Assembly: GCA_963849065.1 (NCBI GenBank)
Contig: CAWKFM010000004.1
Span: 62,001-126,000 of the forward strand
Direction of reading: 5' to 3'
Origin: TOLSYN sp963849065
Lineage (GTDB): Bacteria; Acidobacteriota; Terriglobia; Terriglobales; Acidobacteriaceae
Length of the DNA stretch: 64,000 nucleotides
This document shows, piece by piece, positions 50,681-58,442 of this stretch (position 1 is the first letter of the stretch; every line of letters starts with the position of its first letter). The notes under the pieces were generated by a model that was not told where the DNA came from, searched no databases, and saw only the letters and a program-made list of their open reading frames with translations. Both the position numbers and the translations under genes were made by a program.

Positions 50681-51613
50681 ATGCGCCGCTGGCTCGCCAT
50701 TCTCGCCATTTCTCTCCTGGCGGCTCCGAGCCCGGCTCAAAATCCGGCTCAGCTCTCCAGCGTCGCCGCCCACATCCACGGAGAGATGTCCTTCCTTGCC
50801 TCCGACGCATTGCGAGGACGCGGCAGCGCCACCCACGATGAGATGGTCGCCGCCACCTACGTCGCCAGCCAGTTTTCGTCCTTCGGGCTCGAAGACGCTC
50901 AACTGCAGCGCGTTCCTCTTCCCTCGGGCGGCGCCACCTACAACGCCTTCGCCCTGCTGCGCGGCTCCGATCCCGTGCTGGCCTCCCAAACCATCCTGCT
51001 TAGCTCCCACCTCGACCACCTCGGCGTGCGCACCACGTCCTCCGGCGAAGTCATCTACCACGGGGCCGATGACGACGCCAGCGGCACCACGGCCGTCCTT
51101 GAACTGGCCCGCGCGCTCGGCGCGCTGCCCACCCATCCCCGCCGCACCATCCTGTTCGTCTGCTTCGGCAGCGAGGAGACCGGCGGCCAGGGCAACCAGT
51201 ATTTCCTCCAGCACCCGCCCTTGCCGTTGGCCTCCATCGTCGCCAATCTCGAGTTCGAAATGATCGGCCACGCCGACCCGGCCATCCGTTCCACCCAGCT
51301 CTGGCTCACCGGATGGGAGCGCAGCAACCTCGGCCCAACGCTCGCCAGGCAAGGTGCCCCGCTGGTCGCCGATCCTCACCCCGAGCAGCACTTCTTCCGC
51401 CGCTCGGACAACTTCGACCTCGCCCGCCAGGGCATCGTCGCCCAAACCGTCTCCAGCTACGGACTCGGCCCCCACTATCATCAGCCCACCGACGACCTCG
51501 CCCACATCGACTTCGACCACCTCACCCGCGCCATCGAATCCATGATCGCCCCCATCGAGTGGCTCGCCAACACCGACTGGAAGCCATCCTGGAACCCCGG
51601 CGGCCAGCCCTAG
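50681..51613 (+). CDS. Secreted M28-family zinc aminopeptidase
   Basis: 310 residues with a signal peptide (RRWLAILAISLLAAPSPAQ). Metal ligands of M28 enzymes are visible: SSHLDHLG, GADDDASGTTAVLELA, FGSEETGGQG, and a final His in GPHYHQPTDDLAHID. Cleaves N-terminal residues from peptides; specificity unknown. The ATG is at 50681; the preceding intergenic bases contain three P1 elements. Confidence 0.88.
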   Translation: MRRWLAILAISLLAAPSPAQNPAQLSSVAAHIHGEMSFLASDALRGRGSATHDEMVAATYVASQFSSFGLEDAQLQRVPLPSGGATYNAFALLRGSDPVLASQTILLSSHLDHLGVRTTSSGEVIYHGADDDASGTTAVLELARALGALPTHPRRTILFVCFGSEETGGQGNQYFLQHPPLPLASIVANLEFEMIGHADPAIRSTQLWLTGWERSNLGPTLARQGAPLVADPHPEQHFFRRSDNFDLARQGIVAQTVSSYGLGPHYHQPTDDLAHIDFDHLTRAIESMIAPIEWLANTDWKPSWNPGGQP

Positions 51614-51740
51614 CCAAGCGGACTGTTCCTTGTTCCGTCATGATGTTGCAATGGAGAGTATTAGTAAGACGGGAGAGTGTTGGTAATGCGGGAGATCGAG
51701 ATCAGCCTTTTCTCCCGCTACCGTGGTTCAGGACCGCTTT

Positions 51741-52085
51741 TCACCGATTGCTTGATGGGTTGGCGGCGCTTGGAAATGGCGACCCAAGGTTGATGTTGCT
51801 GTCAGGTGACATTTCATCGCCCTTGCGTCCCAGTGATGGGTCGGCGGACCGGGGAAATGGCGACCCAAGGTCGGCCCTATTGCTCCCCGCAAACACGCTT
51901 TGGTTCGTGGCCATGGATGACGGCAAGTCGGCGTTGACTGAAGGTGACGACTCGTCGGCCATGCCGTTTGCCAGCGCCGGGTTAGCGGACTGTGGAAACG
52001 GCTCGGCATAGGATGAATGTTGCTGGCCAATGGCCAGGGCGGATCCGAGCAACAGCACTGCAAACGCTCCAATCGTAGTTTTCAT
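51741..52085 (-). CDS. Small secreted repeat protein
   Basis: 114 residues with a signal peptide (MKTTIGAFAVLLLGSALAIG). The mature part holds three copies of a Pro-rich motif: AEPFPQSANPALANG, LGSPFPRSADPSLGRKG and LGSPFPSAANPSSNR. The corresponding DNA contains GGAAATGGCGACCCAAGGT twice. The ATG has GGAG 8 bases upstream. No family recognised; a secreted or surface function is inferred from the signal peptide. Confidence 0.65.
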   Translation of the reverse strand: MKTTIGAFAVLLLGSALAIGQQHSSYAEPFPQSANPALANGMADESSPSVNADLPSSMATNQSVFAGSNRADLGSPFPRSADPSLGRKGDEMSPDSNINLGSPFPSAANPSSNR

Positions 52086-52444
52086 ACAACGAACTCCTTC
52101 CGGGTTCACTAACCGCGCCTCGGGTAGTCCAGAAGCGACCTTGCCCGTGGACGTAAGTGCCTGCTATGAGGCCATACATATGTGTTAAACGCATTGAGAT
52201 CGGCGTAGATCCTCTCTCCATAATCAGCGTTCACATCGTTTGACTGGCAATGCTCGGTAAAGTTACACGCAACGGAAGATTTTGGCGGTGGCCCACATTT
52301 CCAGCTCCCCTAAGGTGCCGCTCCGGCTATATCCGCACCCTCGCAGCTCCGGATTGCCCAATCGCCCCTGCCTGTGCGATAGTTCTAACTCTGGCAGCTT
52401 CGCTCCCCTTGGGCATGGCAACGTCAACTCCGTCGAGGTACTGA
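52086..52444. other. Intergenic region without recognisable gene
   Basis: 359 bases between the small secreted protein (minus) and the gene at 52445 (plus), so divergent promoters are expected, but I see no clear -35/-10 pair or palindromic element. Confidence 0.5.
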
Positions 52445-52891
52445 ATGTCGGGTCATTTCGCTCCCCTGAAGATCGCTCCCCGCAACCTTGAGAACGCCCT
52501 GAGCTGGCTCTCCGACCACGGCTTCCAGGTCAACCGCACCGGCGGTGCCTGCACGATCACCAAGAACGGATGCATCGCTGCCATCGAGCCCGGCCGGAAC
52601 GGCATGCCACGCGTCAGCCAGTTCCCCGCCATCCTGGTCGCCGGCGAACCGGCCGAGCTGGTCGATCGCGGCTACCAGAAGTTTCTCAAGACCAGCCAGT
52701 GCCAGCTCCCCGCTACCGCCGAGCAGCTGGCATCCCTGCACCGCTTCGCCGAAGAAATCAAAGAGGCGCTCGGCTACACCAGCCTCTACAACGAGGGACT
52801 CGGCAGCGTCAGCGGCCGTTATCAGTATGACCGCCTGGTCAGCCGCGACCTGCCGCCCAGCTCGCGTCCGGTCCGCCCCTGGCAGAAGTAA
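52445..52891 (+). CDS. Uncharacterised protein
   Basis: 148 residues, starts MSGHFAPLKIAPRNLENALS. The composition is soluble, with RYQYDRLVSRDLPP near the C-terminus. No family recognised. The ATG has CGAGG about 6 bases upstream. It precedes a P1 element and is not clearly in an operon with the SYLF gene (337 bases away). Confidence 0.6.
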   Translation: MSGHFAPLKIAPRNLENALSWLSDHGFQVNRTGGACTITKNGCIAAIEPGRNGMPRVSQFPAILVAGEPAELVDRGYQKFLKTSQCQLPATAEQLASLHRFAEEIKEALGYTSLYNEGLGSVSGRYQYDRLVSRDLPPSSRPVRPWQK

Positions 52892-52950
52892 GTCGGTCGG
52901 TTCCTGTAACTTAGAGAATTGTCCTGCTGGGCGGTCGCCCCCGGGTGACA

Positions 52951-52990
52951 GGTGGCCCATTCAAGCCTTCTTTTGGCTTGAGTGGGGCAG
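52951..52990. repeat. Palindromic element P1 (CAAGCC stem)
   Basis: GGTGGCCCATTCAAGCC - TTCTTTT - GGCTTGAGTGGGGC. The GCAGTGGACTC downstream is repeated twice, as in the tail inside mnmG. It explains part of the 337-base gap 52892-53228. Confidence 0.9.
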
Positions 52991-53228
52991 TGGACTCCGG
53001 CAGTGGACTCTGAGAGCGAAGCTTCTCAGGATATCCCGCCCGCTTTTCCAGCGCTCGTTTTTTAGCGTCGCGGGTCAACCCTCCCCGCCGTTGCCCCCTC
53101 CAACAAGTCGAGACGTTCCCCGCCTGGCGGCCCCGTTGGCCGCTGGCTTGCGCAGCCGCACGTGCCCCGGGCGTTGGAATTCGCCCGCGCCTACCCGTCA
53201 ACGGTTGGCGCCTGAGAGGGATACAACC

Positions 53229-53924
53229 ATGAAGTACGCAGTGAACTTTCTGTTGTTGCTCGCGCTTGTCTTTTCGGTGTCCGCCTTCGCGGAAGATAAG
53301 GACGATGTGAACCATCGCCTCGAAGCTGCCGCGGCGGATCTCAACCGACTCACCAATGCCCCGGACGCCGGGATTCCGCAGGAGATCCTCACCGGTGCCA
53401 GATGCGTCGCCATCGTCCCCAGCCTGGTCAAGGGAGGCTTCATCTTCGGCGCTGAGGGCGGCCGCGGCGTTGCCACCTGCCGCGTCAACGGCGGCCGTTG
53501 GAGCGCGCCGGCATTTTTCACCATCGCAGGCGGTAGCTGGGGAGCACAGATCGGAGTCGAAGACGTCAACCTCGTCATGCTGTTCATGAACCACGAGGGA
53601 GCCAACCATCTGCTCTCCGCTGACTGGAAGATCGGCGCCGACGCCGGAGTCGCTGCCGGACCGTGGGGCCGTAACGCCAGCGCTAATATGGCCATCAACG
53701 CGTCCACCTCCATCCTCACCTACTCGCGCTCCAAGGGCGCCTTCATCGGAGTCAACTTGAACGGAGCCAATGTTCACGTCGATGAGAGGGCCATGCGCGA
53801 TTTCTACGGCCACAACGTCAACTTCCGCGCCGTTCTGGAGGGAAGAGTACCTCCACCCCCAGCCGCCCATCCCTTCCTCGCCGACATCCGCCACAACTTC
53901 CATGAGGCTGAAGCCAGCAAGTAA
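53229..53924 (+). CDS. SYLF-domain (YSC84-like) lipid-binding secreted protein
   Basis: 231 residues with signal peptide (NFLLLLALVFSVSAFA). The SYLF core includes ARCVAIVPSLVKGGFIFGAE, GWAP-like GGRWSAPAFFTIAGGSWGAQ, IGVEDVNLVMLFMNHEGA and ASILTYSRSKGAFIGVNLNG. Members bind phosphoinositides in eukaryotes; bacterial role unknown, probably envelope lipid association. The ATG has AGGGAT upstream. Confidence 0.88.
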   Translation: MKYAVNFLLLLALVFSVSAFAEDKDDVNHRLEAAAADLNRLTNAPDAGIPQEILTGARCVAIVPSLVKGGFIFGAEGGRGVATCRVNGGRWSAPAFFTIAGGSWGAQIGVEDVNLVMLFMNHEGANHLLSADWKIGADAGVAAGPWGRNASANMAINASTSILTYSRSKGAFIGVNLNGANVHVDERAMRDFYGHNVNFRAVLEGRVPPPPAAHPFLADIRHNFHEAEASK

Positions 53925-53948
53925 GGTAGCGGCTTAGCAACTTTTGAG

Positions 53949-53986
53949 GGTGCCCCATATCTGCTGTATTCAGCAGATGTGGGGTC
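53949..53986. repeat. Palindromic element P1 (ATCTGCTG stem)
   Basis: GGTGCCCCATATCTGCTG - TATT - CAGCAGATGTGGGG. Confidence 0.9.
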
Positions 53987-54145
53987 TTTGACTTTCCGCG
54001 AGGCTACGGGCACCCCGCACGCCACCACGCCAGACCTGCCGCCGCCATCCATTGCCCCTTCGCCGCCGTGGTGTTAGAGTTCCCTTCGATTTCCGCGGGA
54101 ACCTCGACGCCTGCGCGCAGCGCGCCAGCCATTGCAAGGAGCCTT

Positions 54146-54727
54146 ATGTTCGGACACCCCTACTCACCGTTCTACGGACCGATGTACGCATACCATCCCT
54201 TTTTCCGGCTCTTCTTCGCCATCGCCGTCGTCTTCCTCGTCATCGGCGTCTTCTACATCCTTACCCTTCGCCGCGCGCTCCTGCTCTGCGCCCCCGCCAA
54301 CCGCGCGGCCAGTCCGGACTCGGCTTGGCTTCTGCTCATCCCGCTCTTCAACATCATTTGGCAGTTCATCCTCTACCCGCGCATCTCCGTCTCTCTGGAG
54401 CGCGAATTCCGTCAGCGCGGCCTGCCCATCGAACGCGAACCCGCACGCTCGCTCGGCCTCGCCCTCGCCATCCTCCACGCCTGTTCGCTCATTCCCCTGG
54501 TAAACTTCTTCACCGGCATCGCGGCCCTGGTCTGCTTCATCCTCTATTGGAGCAAAATCTCCGGATACGCCCGGCAGCTGGAAGCCAATCCCTTCTTCGC
54601 CCCCCCTGCACCGGGACAGTTGAGTTCCCAGCCGCAAGTCCAGGGCGGCTTCTGCTCCCACTGCGGCGCCCCGCTCCAATCCGGCGCGCCCTTCTGCCCC
54701 AACTGCGGCAACCCCATCCCCCGGTAG
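54146..54727 (+). CDS. Membrane protein with C-terminal zinc ribbon
   Basis: 193 residues. Hydrophobic segments at about 18-40, 58-75 and 105-140 precede a C-terminal CSHCGAPLQSGAPFCPNCGN double-zinc-knuckle (CxxC-x10-CxxC). Zinc-ribbon tails of this type occur on many bacterial membrane proteins of unknown role. The ATG at 54146 has AAGGAG 4 bases upstream. It ends 35 bases before mnmG. Confidence 0.72.
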   Translation: MFGHPYSPFYGPMYAYHPFFRLFFAIAVVFLVIGVFYILTLRRALLLCAPANRAASPDSAWLLLIPLFNIIWQFILYPRISVSLEREFRQRGLPIEREPARSLGLALAILHACSLIPLVNFFTGIAALVCFILYWSKISGYARQLEANPFFAPPAPGQLSSQPQVQGGFCSHCGAPLQSGAPFCPNCGNPIPR

Positions 54728-54762
54728 GCTGCTAAAATATCAGCACGTTCGCTGTTCCCGCC

Positions 54763-56967
54763 ATGGCCGTTTCCGAACAAATCGATGTCGCCGTCGTCGG
54801 AGCCGGCCATGCCGGCTGCGAGGCTGCCATGGCCGCCGCGCGCATGGGGCTCCGCACCGCCCTGTTCACCCTCAACTCCGACCTCATCGCGCAGATGTCC
54901 TGCAATCCCGCCATCGGCGGCATCGCCAAGGGGCACCTCGTCCGCGAGATCGACGCCCTCGGCGGCGTCATGGCCGAGGTCACCGACGCCGTCGGCATCC
55001 AGTTCCGTCTGCTCAACACCTCGCGCGGCCCCGCCGTCTGGTCGCCCCGCGCCCAGTGCGACAAGCAGGCCTACCGCCTCAAGATGCGCCAGGTCCTCGA
55101 ATCCCAGCCCAACCTCCAGATCAAGCAAGCCGAGGTCGCCGAGCTCTGGGTAGAAGACGAAACGCCGGGTGCCCCATATCTGCCGCAGTTAGCAGATGTG
55201 GGACCATCGCCGAACGAGGTACCCCGCCGCATCCGTGGCCTTCGCCTCCGCGACGGCCGCACCATCTCCGCCCGCGCCGTCGTCGTCACCACCGGAACCT
55301 TCCTCAACGGCCTCATCCACTGCGGCGAGCAGACCTACCCCGCCGGACGCAGCGGCGAACCTGCCTCCATCCTCCTCGGCGAAAGCCTCAAAGCCCTCGG
55401 CCTCCGCCACTGCCGCCTCAAAACCGGCACGCCCCCGCGCCTCGATGGCCGCACTATCGACTTTTCCCGCTTTCAGCCCCAGCCCGGAGACGCCGATCCC
55501 ACCCCCTTCAGCTTTCGCACCCGGCGCATCACCCAGCCTCAGGTCCCTTGCTACATCGCCTACACCACGGCCGAAACCCATCGCATCATCCGCGAGAACG
55601 TCCACCGCTCGCCCATGTACAGCGGACAGATCCACTCCATCGGCCCGCGCTACTGCCCGTCCATCGAAGACAAGATCGTCAAGTTTCCCGACAAGCACAC
55701 CCACCAGCTCTACCTCGAACCCGAGGGCCTCAACACCCACGAGATCTACCTCAACGGCATGAGCACCTCGCTCCCGGTCGAGGTCCAGCTCGCCATCCTC
55801 GCCTCCATCCCCGGCCTGGAAACCGCCGAGATACTCCGCCCCGGCTACGCCATCGAGTACGACTCCATCGATCCCACCGAGCTCGACCGCACTCTCGAAA
55901 CCCGCAAAATCCGCGGCCTCTACCTCGCCGGACAAATCAACGGAACCAGCGGCTACGAGGAAGCCGCCTGCCAGGGACTCATGGCCGGCATCAACGCCGC
56001 CCTCGCCATCAAAGGCGAGCCGCCCCTCACCCTCAACCGCAGCGAAGCCTACATCGCCATCCTCATCGATGACCTCATCAGCAAGGGAACCAGCGAACCC
56101 TACCGCATGTTCACCTCCCGCGCCGAGTTCCGCCTCCACCTGCGCATCGACAACGCCGACCGCCGCCTCACCCCCCACGGACGCCGCATCGGCCTCATCT
56201 CCGACCAGGCCTGGCTCGACTTCCAATCCAAGCAGCGCCGCATGACCCACCTCCAGCAGCAGCTCGAAACCCAGCGTATTTCGACGGGTGCCCCGGTTGC
56301 GGGTAGCCCATTCAAGCCCGCAGTTGGCTTGAGCGGGGCAGTTGACGCTGCAGCTGACGTTGCAGTTGACGCACCAGCTGATGTTGCAGTTGACGCTCCA
56401 GTGGACGCTGCTGTTGATCTTCCTCCTGACTCTAAAATCCCACTCCCCACCGCTGTCATCGAAAAGCTCGGCTCCATCCCTGCCGGACAAACCTTCGCCC
56501 AGCTCCTGCGCCGTCCCCAGGTCACCATCGACGACCTCATCCCCGTCTGCCGCCGGCTGGCCCCGGAGTTCTTCTCCCACGATGGCCTCGAGGCGCTGAC
56601 AGATGCCCCCCATCTGCCGCAGTCAGCAGAAGCAGGAGACCAAGCCCATCCGCTCCCCTCCGCCATCTGGGTCGAACTCAAGTCGGTCGAAACCGAAGTC
56701 AAATACGCCGGCTACCTGCAGCAGCAGGCCAAGGCCATCGAGCGCCTCAAAAAAGCCGAAACCAAAACCATCCCCGACTGGCTCGACTACTCCGCCATCA
56801 GCGGCCTCTCCCGCGAAATGAAGGAGAAACTCACCCGTCTGCGCCCGCAAACCATCGGCCAGGCCTCGCGGCTCCCCGGCGTCACTCCCGCCGCCGTCGC
56901 TCTGCTCAACGTCTACATCGAAATCCAATCCCGGCAGCGCAAACAGACCGGCTCCCCCGCCACCTAA
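54763..56967 (+). CDS. mnmG: tRNA uridine-5-carboxymethylaminomethyl modification enzyme MnmG (GidA)
   Basis: FAD-dependent; with MnmE it modifies U34 of tRNAs. 734 residues instead of ~620-650. The FAD motif VVGAGHAGCEAAMAAARMG starts at residue 10; later MSCNPAIGGIAKGHLVREID, VTTGTFLNGLIHCGEQ and GQINGTSGYEEAACQGL are conserved. The extra length comes from three in-frame insertions: ~134-147 (GAPYLPQLADVG), ~508-556 (GAPVAGSPFKPAVGLSGAVD plus a repeated VDA/ADV tail) and ~613-625 (APHLPQSAEAG), each a palindromic element. The ATG is near a weak ribosome-binding site. It lies upstream of rsmG but with four unrelated genes between. Confidence 0.94.
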   Translation: MAVSEQIDVAVVGAGHAGCEAAMAAARMGLRTALFTLNSDLIAQMSCNPAIGGIAKGHLVREIDALGGVMAEVTDAVGIQFRLLNTSRGPAVWSPRAQCDKQAYRLKMRQVLESQPNLQIKQAEVAELWVEDETPGAPYLPQLADVGPSPNEVPRRIRGLRLRDGRTISARAVVVTTGTFLNGLIHCGEQTYPAGRSGEPASILLGESLKALGLRHCRLKTGTPPRLDGRTIDFSRFQPQPGDADPTPFSFRTRRITQPQVPCYIAYTTAETHRIIRENVHRSPMYSGQIHSIGPRYCPSIEDKIVKFPDKHTHQLYLEPEGLNTHEIYLNGMSTSLPVEVQLAILASIPGLETAEILRPGYAIEYDSIDPTELDRTLETRKIRGLYLAGQINGTSGYEEAACQGLMAGINAALAIKGEPPLTLNRSEAYIAILIDDLISKGTSEPYRMFTSRAEFRLHLRIDNADRRLTPHGRRIGLISDQAWLDFQSKQRRMTHLQQQLETQRISTGAPVAGSPFKPAVGLSGAVDAAADVAVDAPADVAVDAPVDAAVDLPPDSKIPLPTAVIEKLGSIPAGQTFAQLLRRPQVTIDDLIPVCRRLAPEFFSHDGLEALTDAPHLPQSAEAGDQAHPLPSAIWVELKSVETEVKYAGYLQQQAKAIERLKKAETKTIPDWLDYSAISGLSREMKEKLTRLRPQTIGQASRLPGVTPAAVALLNVYIEIQSRQRKQTGSPAT
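55167..55204. repeat. P1 element inside mnmG (insertion 1)
   Basis: GGTGCCCCATATCTGC - CGCAGTTA - GCAGATGTGGG, identical in its core to the intergenic copy at 39885. Encodes GAPYLPQLADVG in the mnmG frame. Confidence 0.92.
56286..56430. repeat. P1 element plus expanded tail inside mnmG (insertion 2)
   Basis: CCCATTCAAGCC - CGCAGTT - GGCTTGAGCGGGGC, followed by GCAGTTGAC-like units repeated several times (to about 56420), encoding AVDAAADVAVDAPADVAVDA and similar. Confidence 0.88.
56603..56638. repeat. Decayed P1 element inside mnmG (insertion 3)
   Basis: CCCCCCATCTGC - CGCAGTCA - GCAGAAGCAGG, encoding APHLPQSAEAG in the same relative frame as insertion 1. Confidence 0.75.
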
Positions 56968-57081
56968 CCGCTCGCTCTACACGCTATGCGTAAACGCGTT
57001 CGATGAAAATCCCCTAAATGCGCGGCACTAAAGCAACCCCAAGGTTGCTGCTCAGGTTCAGACTACCGAGCGGGATTTCTC

Positions 57082-58170
57082 ATGCGCAGTCTTCCTATCC
57101 AAAGCGGAATGATACGGATCGCCTCGGTCGCCGGAAAACGAAGAGACATCCCTGTCTCGGGCATCTGCAAGGCCCGCCTGCTCTGGCTCTTCCGCAATTA
57201 CCACATCCTCGATTTCCCCGTGCTCAACCCCAAGCAGCAGCAACTGATCGCCGAAATGTGGAACTCGGTGCCGGGCTCGGATCCAAAAGAAGTTGTTGCC
57301 ACGAAAAATGATCCAACCCACGCCGTCCTCAAGGCGGTCGATCCGGCGGCCGATGACTGGGCCGGCCCTGCGTCGGATCTGGCTTCCCTCGATCTGATCG
57401 GCACCGTCGAAGGCTTCCTGCCCCAACTCTATGCCCCTGCCCAGTTCCGCGTAGGCGACCCCATCCAGTCACCCGCAGTTGCCCACCGCTACCGCTCCCG
57501 CATCCGCCTCCACTTGCCGGAGAGCGTGCGCATTCGCGTCATCTGGAGCGCCGGGGCCGCAATGGCCGTTTTGCTGCTGGCCGCGGTCTTCGCTCTGGGA
57601 CCCATGACTCCAGGCCTAGGCGCCCCGGCCTCAGCCGCCCCAGGCGCGAAGACCCTCGCCCCCAAGGCGACGCCGCTTCCGGCCGTGGCTGCCGCCGACC
57701 CCAAACCGATTCGCCCGGCGCCCCCTGGGTTGGCCCGCCCCGCCGCCAAGCCATCGCCCGCCGTCGTTGCCGAGGGTGCCCCATATCTGCCGCATTCAGC
57801 AGATGTTGGACTACCGCCTCACCCGCTCCCCTCTGCGATGTCATTGAACGTATCCGCGCCCGAGGTCACGCTTCCACCCACTCGTCCCACGCTCCACACC
57901 AAGCCACCCGCAATCCCACCCGCAACAGCGTCCGCCAATCGGCCCACTCACCCGCCCGCAACCCGGGAAGTCATGATTCGCGTCAGCGTGGATAGCCAGG
58001 GCCATACCCAGGAGGTCGAAATCCTGCAAGGCCACTCGAAGAAGACCGCCGCCGCCCTCACCGCCGCCAGGCGCTTCGCTTTCGAGCCCTGCAACCGCTC
58101 CTTCGATTGCGACCACCTGCTGAAATTCACCGATTACGGCGATGCCTCCATCGTGCAGAAAATCGAGTAG
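57082..58170 (+). CDS. Membrane protein with C-terminal TonB-like domain
   Basis: 362 residues. The N-terminal ~150 residues are cytoplasmic and of unknown fold. A membrane segment (about 153-173, VIWSAGAAMAVLLLAAVFAL) is followed by a Pro/Ala-rich periplasmic linker (about 178-295) and a C-terminal TonB-type domain (EVMIRVSVDSQGHTQEVEIL). Residues ~231-243 (GAPYLPHSADVG) are a P1 element in the linker. Energy transducer or envelope-anchoring role inferred. The ATG has only a weak ribosome-binding site. Confidence 0.72.
   Translation: MRSLPIQSGMIRIASVAGKRRDIPVSGICKARLLWLFRNYHILDFPVLNPKQQQLIAEMWNSVPGSDPKEVVATKNDPTHAVLKAVDPAADDWAGPASDLASLDLIGTVEGFLPQLYAPAQFRVGDPIQSPAVAHRYRSRIRLHLPESVRIRVIWSAGAAMAVLLLAAVFALGPMTPGLGAPASAAPGAKTLAPKATPLPAVAAADPKPIRPAPPGLARPAAKPSPAVVAEGAPYLPHSADVGLPPHPLPSAMSLNVSAPEVTLPPTRPTLHTKPPAIPPATASANRPTHPPATREVMIRVSVDSQGHTQEVEILQGHSKKTAAALTAARRFAFEPCNRSFDCDHLLKFTDYGDASIVQKIE
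57774..57811. repeat. P1 element inside the TonB-C gene
   Basis: GGTGCCCCATATCTGC - CGCATTCA - GCAGATGTTGG, in the Pro-rich linker, read in the same frame (GAPYLPHSADVG) as in mnmG. Confidence 0.9.
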
Positions 58171-58230
58171 CCCGCGCGATCGGTTTGCTTTGGTTTGGCT
58201 CGGGTTTTGATGTGTCACCCTGAGCGTCGA

Positions 58231-58280
58231 GCGCCGCGGCCGGAGCGGCATCTTCTGCCGCGTACCCGCCTGCGAAGTTC
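58231..58280. repeat. Palindromic element P2, inverted
   Basis: GCGCCGCGGCCGGAGCGGCA-tcttc-TGCCGCGTACCC, the reverse complement of the P2 framework seen at 15494 and 16249. Confidence 0.85.
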
Positions 58281-58442
58281 AAGTGAAGGCCCCCAGCGCA
58301 GTCCAATTCTCTATTGCCGCCTACAGGCCTTTCGGCCACCAATCCTCCGGACTTGCCTTCAACCTCTGAAACCTTGAGACGTTGAAACCCCGCATTTTTG
58401 CGTTACACTTCCCCACGCACGCGGCACCATCCAGGAGCCATC

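Noticed and set aside
55189..56613. 474-codon open frame opposite mnmG
   Set aside because: mnmG on the plus strand is certain; the antisense frame is Gly/Ala/Val/Asp-rich, as expected from reading high-GC codons backwards.
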